Shown: positions 7,868 to 16,111 of the stretch, in pieces
Layout of the letters: every line of letters starts with the position of its first letter
How positions within the stretch are numbered: position 1 is the first letter of the stretch
From: an uncultured Lachnospiraceae bacterium
GTDB lineage: Bacteria; Bacillota; Clostridia; Lachnospirales; Lachnospiraceae
DNA length: 44,253 nt
Direction: 5' to 3'
NCBI GenBank assembly: GCA_900546495.1
Contig: URDN01000021.1
Coordinates: 1-44,253, forward strand
The notes under the pieces: generated by a model
What the model was told of the DNA's origin: nothing
Databases searched by the model: none
The model's input: the letters and a program-made list of their open reading frames with translations, nothing else
Made by a program: the position numbers and the translations under genes

Positions 7868-9418
7868 ATGGCAGAAAACTATTTACTTGGTATGGATATG
7901 GGAACCACAAATATTAAGGCGAACATTATGGATACCAAAGGAAATGTCATTGCAACAGCTTCCCGTCCAAGCCACCTGATCTTTCCGGCAGCAAACCAGA
8001 TTGAACAGGATGCAAATGAATGGTGGGACAATGCAAAAGCTGTTTTTAAAGAAATAACAACCGCCACCGGCAAAGAGATTGTGGAAAACATCCGCGGTAT
8101 CAGCATCAGCTCTCATGTAATTTCCTTACTTCCTATAGATAAAGAAGGAAATCCGGTAAGAAACGCTATGATCTGGATGGATACCCGTTCCGATGAAGAA
8201 TTAAACTACATTACAGATACCCTTGGTTTTGATCATTTCGTATCCATCGTTGGCGGACAGCCAAGTACCGCATTTTTACCGGGAAAACTGCTCTGGTTCA
8301 AAAAACATGAACCGGAAGCATTTGCAAAAACAGAAAAACTGTTACAGGCAAACGGTTTTATCAACTATAAACTGACCGGTCAGATGACCATCGACCTTGA
8401 TAGTGCTTCCAGATGTCAGTGTCTGGATATCAACTCTTTAACATGGTCTGATGAAATCGCAAAAGTACTGGATGTTGATTTTAACGCATTACTTCCACAG
8501 CCGTCCAAGATCACAGATATCATTGGTACAGTTACCGAAGAAGCTGCTGCTGAGACCGGATTGGCAAGCGGTATCCCGGTAGTTGCAGGATGCAGCGATG
8601 CAATGGCTTCCATGTATGCAACCGGACTGAGCCAGCTTGGTGAAGCAGGCGAGTCTTCCGGAACAACTTCTCTCGTATTTGTCGGATCTCCGGTTCAGAG
8701 CCGTTCCGATGTACCGGTTGTCACAAAACCATGTGCGATTGACGGTATGCCATATATTTTCGACGGACCGATCAACGCTTCCGGCGCATCCATCAAATGG
8801 TATCTGGATACGTTTGGACAGGCAGACAAAGAAGAAGCAGAAGAACTTGGCATTAATGTGTATGAATATCTGAACCGTGAAGCATTAGAAGTCGCTCCGG
8901 GTTCCGATGGATTACTCTTTTTCCCATATATGCTCGGTGAGCGTGCACCTCTCTGGAATTCCTATTCAAGAGGTATGTTCATCGGAATGTCTCTGAACAC
9001 AGAGCGCAAACATTTCGTCCGTTCCGTATTTGAAGGAACTGCATTTGCACTCAGACATGTTATGGAGACCATCAAAGAAGCCGGCGGACAGGCAGAATGC
9101 TTACGTATCACAGGCGGTGGTTCCAAGAGCCGCACCTGGTCACAGATTAAAGCATCTATGCTTCATATGCCGATCTATATTCTGGATGAGCGCTCCGGCG
9201 ATGTGCCATTCGGTGATGTCCTGATCGCAGGTACTGCCGTTGGTGTATTCTCCGATCTGACTCAGACGATCAAGGAACTGATTCCGATCAAAGAAGTTAT
9301 CGAACCGGTTCCGGAATGGGAAGCAGTTTATGACAAACTCTACCCGTATTACTTAGATATGTATCAGCATCTGGATGCGGATTTACGCAGTTTCCGTACC
9401 GCTGTTGACAACATATAG
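7868..9418 (+). CDS. FGGY-family carbohydrate kinase (xylulokinase-like)
   Basis: The 516-residue protein has both FGGY domains. The N-terminal phosphate-binding motif DMGTTNIKA is at residues 10-18, WMDTR lies near 100, and SGTTS and GERAPLWNSYSRGMFIGMS in the second half are typical of xylulokinase-type members. The adenosine motif GGGSKS follows. The enzyme phosphorylates a ketose, polyol or related sugar with ATP. It is transcribed away from the Zn-ADH operon, which provides a dehydrogenase before it and an aldolase and aldehyde reductase after it. The start is fixed by AAGGAGG eight bases upstream. No sugar transporter is in the window, so the substrate (xylulose, ribulose, fuculose, rhamnulose and others are options) is open. 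Confidence 0.88.
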   Translation: MAENYLLGMDMGTTNIKANIMDTKGNVIATASRPSHLIFPAANQIEQDANEWWDNAKAVFKEITTATGKEIVENIRGISISSHVISLLPIDKEGNPVRNAMIWMDTRSDEELNYITDTLGFDHFVSIVGGQPSTAFLPGKLLWFKKHEPEAFAKTEKLLQANGFINYKLTGQMTIDLDSASRCQCLDINSLTWSDEIAKVLDVDFNALLPQPSKITDIIGTVTEEAAAETGLASGIPVVAGCSDAMASMYATGLSQLGEAGESSGTTSLVFVGSPVQSRSDVPVVTKPCAIDGMPYIFDGPINASGASIKWYLDTFGQADKEEAEELGINVYEYLNREALEVAPGSDGLLFFPYMLGERAPLWNSYSRGMFIGMSLNTERKHFVRSVFEGTAFALRHVMETIKEAGGQAECLRITGGGSKSRTWSQIKASMLHMPIYILDERSGDVPFGDVLIAGTAVGVFSDLTQTIKELIPIKEVIEPVPEWEAVYDKLYPYYLDMYQHLDADLRSFRTAVDNI

Positions 9419-9515
9419 ATTAAGGCAAGAATCAAGGCAGCCTCAAGCCGAAAAATTCTTGCTCTATAACTCCTATACCCTCCTCATGTATAGTAACGTT
9501 ATAAAAAAGCAACAG

Positions 9516-9555
9516 AAAAAGAACCGTGTGGCAACCCTCCGCACGGTTCTTTTTT
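9516..9555 (+). terminator. Rho-independent terminator after the FGGY kinase
   Basis: AAGAACCGTG pairs with CACGGTTCTT (from 9542), followed by TTTT. It lies about 100 bases after the kinase stop. Confidence 0.88.
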
Positions 9556-9574
9556 CAGCATGATTCCTTTTCTC

Positions 9575-9620
9575 AAAAAAATAAGTGTGAACGATATACT
9601 ACGGCTCACACTTATTTTAT
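9575..9620 (-). terminator. Rho-independent terminator of the phloretin-hydrolase-like operon
   Basis: On the minus strand AAAATAAGTGTGA pairs with TCACACTTATTTT and runs into a T-tract. It faces the kinase terminator, as expected between convergent units. Confidence 0.85.
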
Positions 9621-9693
9621 GTATCAGAATTTTATTACACAATACGTTTGCTATTCGTCAATCGTACAAATACGCTGACTTCTGTATTATATT

Positions 9694-10491
9694 CTACTTA
9701 TCCCGAAACTCTGTATACAGGATCGGCATAAGATCTCTCAGATTGTTCATCTCTTTGCTGTTATGCTCTAACAGACCAAGCAGCATGTCTTCCTCCGGCA
9801 TCGGACGATTTCCAACCACATTGACCAGTTTTCCGCCCATTGCCTGAAAACCGATCCAGAAATGGCTTCTCATAATGATTCCATCCGGTGCATCATAAAC
9901 AAAATGCATTACCACTGACGGAATCGGACGCTCATTAATGTCTGTACTGAACAGCTTCTGTCTTGCACTGGCACCGTCTACCATAAGGATTCCTGCCTCT
10001 TTGCAAATTTCCTCATCCAGACCGATGGCTTCCGGGTGATCTGCCAACGGCTGCGTCAGTGTCAGATCTAATACATAATCTCCGATATTTTCGGTACTCC
10101 ACATGAAGTCACTGCAATGATGGGAATCCGGACACCAGCATTTATAACGCATTTCGCTTTCCTCCGGAATCTCATTCCACCAGTAGAGCCAGTGTCTGTA
10201 CATATCCAGTGTGATTCCCGGCATATCGTGACGGTTTGTAACATAAGCACCTCCCCCCGGCAGATAACACCATCCACATTCTTCTTCCGGAAGGATATGT
10301 ACCGTTTTTTCACGGATGTTGTCCGGTGTCATTGCATACTTCGGATCCATCGGTTCACCGCTTGCCACTACTTTTTTCGTTCTGTCACTGATATCCGGCT
10401 GCGGTTTGTAAAACAATTTCGCATACGGTCTCTGTTTTTCTTCTTCTGTCAGATCACGCGGTTTCATTGCTTTGATATATTTTGCATCCAT
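9694..10491 (-). CDS. Phloretin hydrolase/diacetylphloroglucinol (PhlG)-family C-C hydrolase
   Basis: The 265-residue protein looks like the DAPG/phloretin hydrolase family, zinc enzymes that cut the bond between an acyl chain and a phloroglucinol ring. Supporting features are the aromatic stretch DMYRHWLYWW, then MRYKCWCPDSHH, and a C-terminal H-x3-E pair (His243, Glu247). With His124 and Glu154 these make a plausible four-ligand zinc site, spaced much like the ligands described for PhlG. It is the last gene of the minus-strand operon, 46 bases after the PRD regulator, and is followed by a terminator. The neighbours (ring-opening cyclase, hydroxyacid dehydrogenase, thiolase) could process a released cyclic product. 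Family assignment is fairly firm; phloretin as substrate is inference. Confidence 0.75.
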   Translation of the reverse strand: MDAKYIKAMKPRDLTEEEKQRPYAKLFYKPQPDISDRTKKVVASGEPMDPKYAMTPDNIREKTVHILPEEECGWCYLPGGGAYVTNRHDMPGITLDMYRHWLYWWNEIPEESEMRYKCWCPDSHHCSDFMWSTENIGDYVLDLTLTQPLADHPEAIGLDEEICKEAGILMVDGASARQKLFSTDINERPIPSVVMHFVYDAPDGIIMRSHFWIGFQAMGGKLVNVVGNRPMPEEDMLLGLLEHNSKEMNNLRDLMPILYTEFRDK

Positions 10492-10537
10492 AGCTGTCCC
10501 TCTCCTTACGTATCCTTTTCGTTACACATTTCCCACT

Positions 10538-12487
10538 TTATTTTTTATCCACATTTTCTAAATTTTCCAGAGATTCCTTTTCAATCACAGAATCCAGTAA
10601 TTGTATATTTCCTGCCAGCTCAAATGCAAGATGGTAAAACCATCCAAGCTGCGTCCGGTCTTCCGGTCGAAGTGCCATAAACATGATCGCGCGGATGTTT
10701 CGGGCATATTTCCATGAAATGGCGCGCTCCAGTTTTACCACGCTGAGCACGGTATCTGTAATATAGGCATCTTCCTGATACATAAACACAAATCCGTTTG
10801 GCAAAATCGCCAGATAATCGTTTTCCAGATCCACTGCCACTTTTTCTACCATATATTTTTTTACATAAAAACGGTCCTGAATGGCAGAGATAACACTGGA
10901 AAGACTTTCTTTATTTTTCATTTTGTAGATCATATCCGGTCGGATGTATTCCTGAATAGAACGCTTTTTCTCCGGATATAACAATTTGCATTTGATATCC
11001 GTCAAACAGTGCTCCAGCCGCGCCTGATCTTCCTCATCCAACAGTGGGGAGACCGTCAGCATCGGTGCATGAAGCAGACGCCGGAAGTCCTTCATCCGAA
11101 CGGTTGTAATGATCAGCATCGGTTCATCCTGATTTGCCCGTTCCTTCCCGTGAACCGGATACGGTCCATGCAGGTCTAAAATGTCACCGTAAAATTTCTT
11201 CAACTGCTCCATCAGAAAATGTGTGACACTCCCATTAAAATGACTGATGACTACGGTAGACAGCCCCCTGCCGCGAATCTTCTGATACAGCGTACGCTGT
11301 GCGGAGATCAGAAACGGAAGCAGATAATCTTCCTCATCCTTTCCCAGAAGCACCTCGCACTCCTGTCCCAGACGGTTCTTTAAAAAGTGACAGATGTCCC
11401 CCAACAGAGGATAACGGTTCCGCAATTCATCGCCAAAGACATGATGCTGGATCTGCGGTGCGATAATGCCATTTTTCAGGGTCTGTACATGCACACACAG
11501 ATCTGCAAACAACCGGTCGTCCGTAGTAAAATCCAATCCATACACATTTTTTACCTGTTGCAGCATCTCTCTGACGATATTATGACAGACCGGGTACGTA
11601 TAGCCAAGCACCGCTGCTTTAGTCATATTCTGCGTATTTAAAATCTGGATCTGATAAAAAATATCCGAAAGCCACAGATATTCGTTCTCCTGCAGCTCGA
11701 TCTGCCACAGTTCCTTTAACGCGTCCAGCACATAACGGACGACTGCCGCAATGCCCTGGGATTCGCCTTTTTTCTCAAATACTTCAATGGTATTGCCACC
11801 GTTTACCCGAAACTGCATGACCGCGATCGCCAGGACCATATAGATCAGTCCGAAATCATCCAGATCGGTCTGACAGCGATAAAGCTCGTCCTTGAACACA
11901 TCCTGAATTTCTTCCAGACGTTCTCTGCCAAATTCATCCTGCTTTAACACGATTCCATCCCTAGAATCATAATCCCAGTTTTCCGCATACAGACGGATCA
12001 GAAGCGCACGCCGCTTGATCTCATCCTTCTCGAACTTGATGTAATTTCCCTGCCGCCGGATCTGCAGATACGGATAACGCACGGATACACGCTGCCGCAT
12101 GGCGCGGATGTCACTCTCTAAGGTTGTCCGGCTAACGAACATTTCATCCTCCAGATTGCCAAGCTCGTACCAGTCATTTTCCCGGATGAGCCGCAGCATC
12201 ATCGTCCGGATACGGTCTTCCTTTGTCTCATAGTTTGCTTTTTCCGAAAAAAGCTGCAGATATACTTCACGGTTGTTGACGGATATCGTGTAGCCTTTTC
12301 CATACTGGGGAAGAATCTGTATTTCATACTGTTTTAATTTGCTGTTGATTGCGCGGATGTCGTTTCGGACGGTTCGTTCCGATACACCAAGCTTTGCTGC
12401 CAGCTCTTTGCCAGTCTCTACATTATGTCTTGCGTTTAAAATTGATAACAACTTCTTCTGTCTGGCATTTAATGTCAAATCTGTCAT
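10538..12487 (-). CDS. PRD-domain transcriptional regulator (BglG/MtlR/LicR-like)
   Basis: A 649-residue regulator. An N-terminal HTH (about 5-60, LAAKLGVSERTVRNDIRAIN) is followed by a second winged-helix segment (about 95-150, MFVSRTTLESDIRAMRQR). Two PRD-like helical domains follow, then an EIIB-like segment near 410-500 and an EIIA-like end. The second PRD keeps a His (LCVHVQTL), but the equivalent position of the first reads LAIAV. The EIIA-like part (AILPNGFVF) has no obvious phospho-His, and the EIIB-like part no Cys. Control by PTS phosphorylation may therefore be weakened. I start at the ATG at 12487, after GAGAGGTG. It is encoded inside the operon it presumably controls; no PTS genes are nearby. 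Confidence 0.8.
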   Translation of the reverse strand: MTDLTLNARQKKLLSILNARHNVETGKELAAKLGVSERTVRNDIRAINSKLKQYEIQILPQYGKGYTISVNNREVYLQLFSEKANYETKEDRIRTMMLRLIRENDWYELGNLEDEMFVSRTTLESDIRAMRQRVSVRYPYLQIRRQGNYIKFEKDEIKRRALLIRLYAENWDYDSRDGIVLKQDEFGRERLEEIQDVFKDELYRCQTDLDDFGLIYMVLAIAVMQFRVNGGNTIEVFEKKGESQGIAAVVRYVLDALKELWQIELQENEYLWLSDIFYQIQILNTQNMTKAAVLGYTYPVCHNIVREMLQQVKNVYGLDFTTDDRLFADLCVHVQTLKNGIIAPQIQHHVFGDELRNRYPLLGDICHFLKNRLGQECEVLLGKDEEDYLLPFLISAQRTLYQKIRGRGLSTVVISHFNGSVTHFLMEQLKKFYGDILDLHGPYPVHGKERANQDEPMLIITTVRMKDFRRLLHAPMLTVSPLLDEEDQARLEHCLTDIKCKLLYPEKKRSIQEYIRPDMIYKMKNKESLSSVISAIQDRFYVKKYMVEKVAVDLENDYLAILPNGFVFMYQEDAYITDTVLSVVKLERAISWKYARNIRAIMFMALRPEDRTQLGWFYHLAFELAGNIQLLDSVIEKESLENLENVDKK

Positions 12488-12522
12488 TGTATGCACCTCT
12501 CATTTTTCGTTCTGTCGATATC

Positions 12523-13683
12523 TTATAAACACAATTCAATCAGATTTTTCACGTCCTGTCTATAGAGTTTTTGAAATCCACCGCCGATAAACTGTTTTCC
12601 GCCCTGAAGTACTTTGTCTGTCACCTGCTCGGTATCCACGTTAATAAAACCTGCTTCCTTCAGCGTTGTTGCCAGTCCGCAGCTGCTGATAAAACGATAA
12701 AAACGCTTCACTCCGTCCCAGATTAACGCCTCATCATCCTCGCCTTCGGCACACCATACGTGGGAAAAGAATTTTATCATAAATTCCGGTTCCCGCGGAC
12801 TCATCATGCGGCACCACGCCGGCATCAGCATGGCAAGTGCCTCTCCGTGGGAAAGTCCAAACAGTTCCGTAAAAATATGTGAAACCGCATGGCAGGCATA
12901 ATCCCCTTCAAAACCGATCATATTGCTGTGTGCCATGGTTGCTGTCCACATCAGTTCACTGCGTCCTTCCTCTGAAGCCGGATCTGCCAGAACCACCGGC
13001 AGTTCTTCGATCACCGTCTGCATAATGGATTCGCACAGATGATCCCGCAACACACCTTCCTGTGACCGTACAATATACCGCTCAAATGCATGTGCAAATA
13101 TATCCAAAGAGCCTGCCGCCGTCTGGCGTGCAGGCACTGTGTAGGTCAATTCAGGATTCATGAGTGCAAATTTCGGACAAACCCGCGCGTCCGTCAATGC
13201 ACATTTTCTATTTTGTTCTTCATTCCAGATAACAGAGACTCCGTTTGCTTCACTGGCAGTTGCCGCCATCGTCAGTACAACACCGATGGGCAGCACTTCT
13301 GTTGCTTTTGCTTTCTGTTCGTACAGATCCCAGACATCTCCGGGATAGTAACTTCCAAGGCTGATCGCCTTCGTTGTATCTATAACACTCCCCCCGCCAA
13401 CAGCAAGTAACAGGTCTATTTCATTGTTCCGCACCAGGTCTATTCCCTCATCAACCTTTATAAGACGCGGATTCTCGGCAATGCCACCAAAAGGCAGGCT
13501 TGTTACACCATGCTCCTCCAGCTTTGCGGCAAGCCGATCATACAGACCATTGTTCCGGATCCGTTCGCTTCCGTAAATGATCATCGCGCGATGTCCGTAT
13601 TTCTCTGACAGCGTTCCGATTTTTTCTTCTGCATCTGTTCCGAACATGATCTGTGTTGGAAAAGAAAATTCAAAATCTTTCAC
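12523..13683 (-). CDS. Iron-containing alcohol dehydrogenase, NADPH-dependent butanol dehydrogenase type
   Basis: The product is 386 residues from the GTG start at 13683, chosen because GGAGG lies 5 bases upstream. The longer frame to 13716 begins within a family A repeat (MSALQR) and is rejected. GGGSVIDTTKAIS marks the dinucleotide domain. Asp and His in SLDIFAHAFE, and the His residues in HAVSHIFTELFGLSHGEA, form the metal site. It resembles BDH/YugJ-type enzymes that reduce aldehydes and ketones. It sits between the thiolase and PRD regulator genes. It could act on an aldehyde or ketone end product of the pathway or recycle reduced cofactor. Confidence 0.85.
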   Translation of the reverse strand: MKDFEFSFPTQIMFGTDAEEKIGTLSEKYGHRAMIIYGSERIRNNGLYDRLAAKLEEHGVTSLPFGGIAENPRLIKVDEGIDLVRNNEIDLLLAVGGGSVIDTTKAISLGSYYPGDVWDLYEQKAKATEVLPIGVVLTMAATASEANGVSVIWNEEQNRKCALTDARVCPKFALMNPELTYTVPARQTAAGSLDIFAHAFERYIVRSQEGVLRDHLCESIMQTVIEELPVVLADPASEEGRSELMWTATMAHSNMIGFEGDYACHAVSHIFTELFGLSHGEALAMLMPAWCRMMSPREPEFMIKFFSHVWCAEGEDDEALIWDGVKRFYRFISSCGLATTLKEAGFINVDTEQVTDKVLQGGKQFIGGGFQKLYRQDVKNLIELCL

Positions 13684-13700
13684 GCAATCCTCCATTGCTC

Positions 13701-13745
13701 TTTGTAAAGCGGACATTCGTAATCCGCTTTCGCTACTTGCTTATG
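13701..13745 (+). repeat. Family A repeat, 5' hairpin only
   Basis: Contains the first hairpin (AAAGCGGA/TCCGCTTT) and CGCTACTTGCTTATG, then stops short of the outer stem. It lies in the 74-base gap between the thiolase stop and the Fe-ADH GTG start, next to that gene's ribosome binding site. Confidence 0.85.
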
Positions 13746-13757
13746 TAATATTATCTA

Positions 13758-14939
13758 TTATTCACACATTTCAATAACAACGGTTGTTCCCATTCCACCG
13801 CCGGCGCAAAGTGTTGCAACACCGTAACGCTGTTTGCGGCGTTTCAGCTCGTACATCAGTGTGATGACGATTCTGGAACCGGTTGCTCCTACCGGATGTC
13901 CAAGCGAAATTCCACCACCATTTACATTCAGTTTTTCATCCGGAACACCAAGTTCTTTCTGGCAGGCCAGACACTGAGAAGAGAATGCTTCGTTGATCTC
14001 AAACAGATCGATATCATCTACGGTCAGACCAGCTTTCTCCAGTGCTTTTTTTGTGGAGCTGATCGGTCCGATTCCCATTAATTCAGGCTCTACACCTGTG
14101 GTAGCTACGCTGACAACTTTTGCCATGATCGGGCAGCCAAGTTCTTTTGCTTTTTCCTCAGACATCAGGATGACACCGGAAGAAGCATCATTCATACCGG
14201 AAGCATTTCCTGCTGTTACTTTTCCGCCTTCTTTGAATGCAGGTTTCAGTTTCTGAAGTCCCTCTAAAGTAGCGTTACGTTTCGGATACTCATCTACGGT
14301 ATAAACAGTTTCGCTCTTTCTGGATTTTACAGTAACCGGAATGATCTCTTCCTCAAAACGTCCTGCATCGATGGCTGCTACCGCACGCTGTTGGGAACGA
14401 AGAGAATATGCATCCATCTGCTCCCTTGTGATGTCGTATTTGTCCGCTACGTTCTCTGCTGTGATACCCATAGCCGGTCCGACACCCAGATTTGTCAGGG
14501 AATCCCACATGGAATCACGCATCTCCATATGACCGTATTTCTGTCCGTAACGGGCATTGAATACCATATGTGGTGCTGTGCTCATGCTGTCAGAACCTCC
14601 TGCCATGATACACTCTGCTTCTCCGGCGCGAATCTGATAGAATCCCATCTGAATGGCAGACATGGAGGAGGTACAGTTTCTGTGAATGGTAATACCCGGT
14701 ACAGTTACAGGCAGGCCTGCTTTTACCGCTGCTACACGGGCAAGATTATTTTCTTTGTAAGTTCTCTGATAGTTGCATCCCCAGATAACATCGTCGATGA
14801 TCACCGGATCAATGCCTGCTCTTTTTATCAGATTCTGCATAACCGGAATAGTTAATTCTACCGGTGCAAGTGTTTTAAACTGACCACCAATAGTACCGAT
14901 CGGGGTACGGCATCCTGCTACGATTACTACATCTCTCAT
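13758..14939 (-). CDS. Thiolase (acetyl-CoA C-acetyltransferase family)
   Basis: The 393-residue protein has the complete catalytic set: nucleophile Cys89 in HRNCTSSMSA, the INEAFSSQ segment, His348 in GGGISLGHPVGATGSR, and Cys378 in CAGGGMG. The nucleophile loop NCTSS differs from the NKVCGSG usual in acetoacetyl-CoA thiolases, so substrate preference may differ. The start at 14939 is set by AGGAGG seven bases upstream; it begins 11 bases after the stop of the hydroxyacid dehydrogenase gene, showing an operon. Expected role: CoA-dependent cleavage of a 3-oxoacyl-CoA to acetyl-CoA, closing the pathway begun by the ring-opening hydrolase. Confidence 0.9.
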   Translation of the reverse strand: MRDVVIVAGCRTPIGTIGGQFKTLAPVELTIPVMQNLIKRAGIDPVIIDDVIWGCNYQRTYKENNLARVAAVKAGLPVTVPGITIHRNCTSSMSAIQMGFYQIRAGEAECIMAGGSDSMSTAPHMVFNARYGQKYGHMEMRDSMWDSLTNLGVGPAMGITAENVADKYDITREQMDAYSLRSQQRAVAAIDAGRFEEEIIPVTVKSRKSETVYTVDEYPKRNATLEGLQKLKPAFKEGGKVTAGNASGMNDASSGVILMSEEKAKELGCPIMAKVVSVATTGVEPELMGIGPISSTKKALEKAGLTVDDIDLFEINEAFSSQCLACQKELGVPDEKLNVNGGGISLGHPVGATGSRIVITLMYELKRRKQRYGVATLCAGGGMGTTVVIEMCE

Positions 14940-14950
14940 TTGACATCCTC

Positions 14951-15892
14951 CTATAAACGACCAAGAACGCGGGCAACTTTGATGAGTCCCTCTGTCAGTT
15001 CTTTGTTTGCTTTTTCTACATCTTCTTTGGACCATGTCTCAAGTCCCTGACCGGTCTTGAATCCAAGGTTGCCTTTTGCAATATTGTCTGTCAGAAGTTT
15101 GGACGGTTCTGTACTGTTGCACAAATGCGGGAACAGATAGCTGTGGATGTTGTAAGTCAGATCCAGTCCACCCATATCCATAACTTCTACCGGTGCACAG
15201 ATGCCAAGACGCATACCGAAACCATATTTGATCGCATCATCAACGTCTGCCGGATCAGCGATATCCTGCTCAATGATATTTAATGCTTCTCTGAATAATG
15301 CATGCTGCATACGGTTTGCAAGGAATCCCGGAACATCTTTCTTTACGATAACCGGACGTTTTCCTGCTTCTTTTAACAGATCATATGTAGCCTGTACCGT
15401 CTCATCAGATACATATTTTGTCTTGATCACCTCTACTAACGGAACAAGGTAAGCCGGGTTCCAGTAGTGAGTACCGATGATACGCTCTTTGTGTACAGAT
15501 TTCTCTGCTATTTCTGTGATGCTGATGGCCGATGTGTTGGTTGCAAGAATTGTTGTCGGCGGGAAAATCGCATCCATTTTCGCAAAATAATCCTGTTTGA
15601 TCTCCAGTTTTTCAATGATTCCCTCAAATACGACATCTGCAAAATCTGCAACTTCTTCGATAGTGTCCACAAAACTAATCCGGGCTGCTGCTGCATCTGC
15701 TTCCTGCTGAGTCATTACGTCATTTTCAACTAATACACTTAAGTTATCTCTTACAACTGCTGCTGCATCACAGCGGATCTTATCATCATATACATAAATT
15801 ACTTTTACCTGATGTCCCTTTGTTGCGAAAAGCTGGGCAATTCCCAGTCCCATTTTACCTGCACCAAGGACAGCAATATTCTTTTTACTCAT
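14951..15892 (-). CDS. 3-hydroxyacyl-CoA dehydrogenase-family protein, possibly acting on a free 3-hydroxy acid
   Basis: The 313 residues match the short HAD fold. The NAD motif is GAGKMGLGIAQ at residues 10-20, NTSAISI carries the family Asn/Ser region, and the catalytic His is in GTHYWNP. The following stretch AYLVPLVEV resembles lambda-crystallin/gulonate dehydrogenase-like members more than the FFNPVPVMKLVEV of hydroxybutyryl-CoA dehydrogenases, suggesting a substrate without CoA. In clostridial phloroglucinol degradation a dehydrogenase oxidises 3-hydroxy-5-oxohexanoate at this stage, which fits its place after the cyclase gene. It starts at 15892 behind GGGGAAA; a longer frame to 15934 lies in the upstream hairpin region. 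Substrate is inference. Confidence 0.85.
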   Translation of the reverse strand: MSKKNIAVLGAGKMGLGIAQLFATKGHQVKVIYVYDDKIRCDAAAVVRDNLSVLVENDVMTQQEADAAAARISFVDTIEEVADFADVVFEGIIEKLEIKQDYFAKMDAIFPPTTILATNTSAISITEIAEKSVHKERIIGTHYWNPAYLVPLVEVIKTKYVSDETVQATYDLLKEAGKRPVIVKKDVPGFLANRMQHALFREALNIIEQDIADPADVDDAIKYGFGMRLGICAPVEVMDMGGLDLTYNIHSYLFPHLCNSTEPSKLLTDNIAKGNLGFKTGQGLETWSKEDVEKANKELTEGLIKVARVLGRL

Positions 15893-15916
15893 AGTTTCCC
15901 CTTTTTTTTGCTTAAA

Positions 15917-16066
15917 AATGGAGCCGGACATCATATGTGGTGTTCACCGCCCAGAGCCATTATTTAGTTTTTACTGCTCTGAACAGTTACCATATTCTGA
16001 TGTCTGGCTCCTTATTCATTTATTTACTTATTCTGTTCAGAAATCTGTAAACTGACTCTGAACAGC
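15917..16066 (-). promoter_or_regulatory. Structured intercistronic leader between the cyclase and dehydrogenase genes
   Basis: A 14-base arm at 15998-16011 pairs with 15920-15933 with one mismatch on the minus strand, followed by ATTTTTAAG, so it may act as a terminator or a stability hairpin. Upstream, CTGTTCAGA (16057-16065 on the minus strand) pairs with TCTGAACAG (16033-16041). A second CTGTTCAGAG lies inside the larger hairpin near 15970-15986 and could compete for the same partner. No known riboswitch class was recognised. Confidence 0.5.
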
Positions 16067-16111
16067 TGTTTTTTCGGTATGCTATTGGTTAATAAATGGT
16101 ATTTTTAACTC

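Noticed and set aside
13683..13716. Fe-ADH starting at 13716
   Set aside because: That ATG belongs to a family A repeat; GGAGG stands 5 bases before the GTG at 13683.
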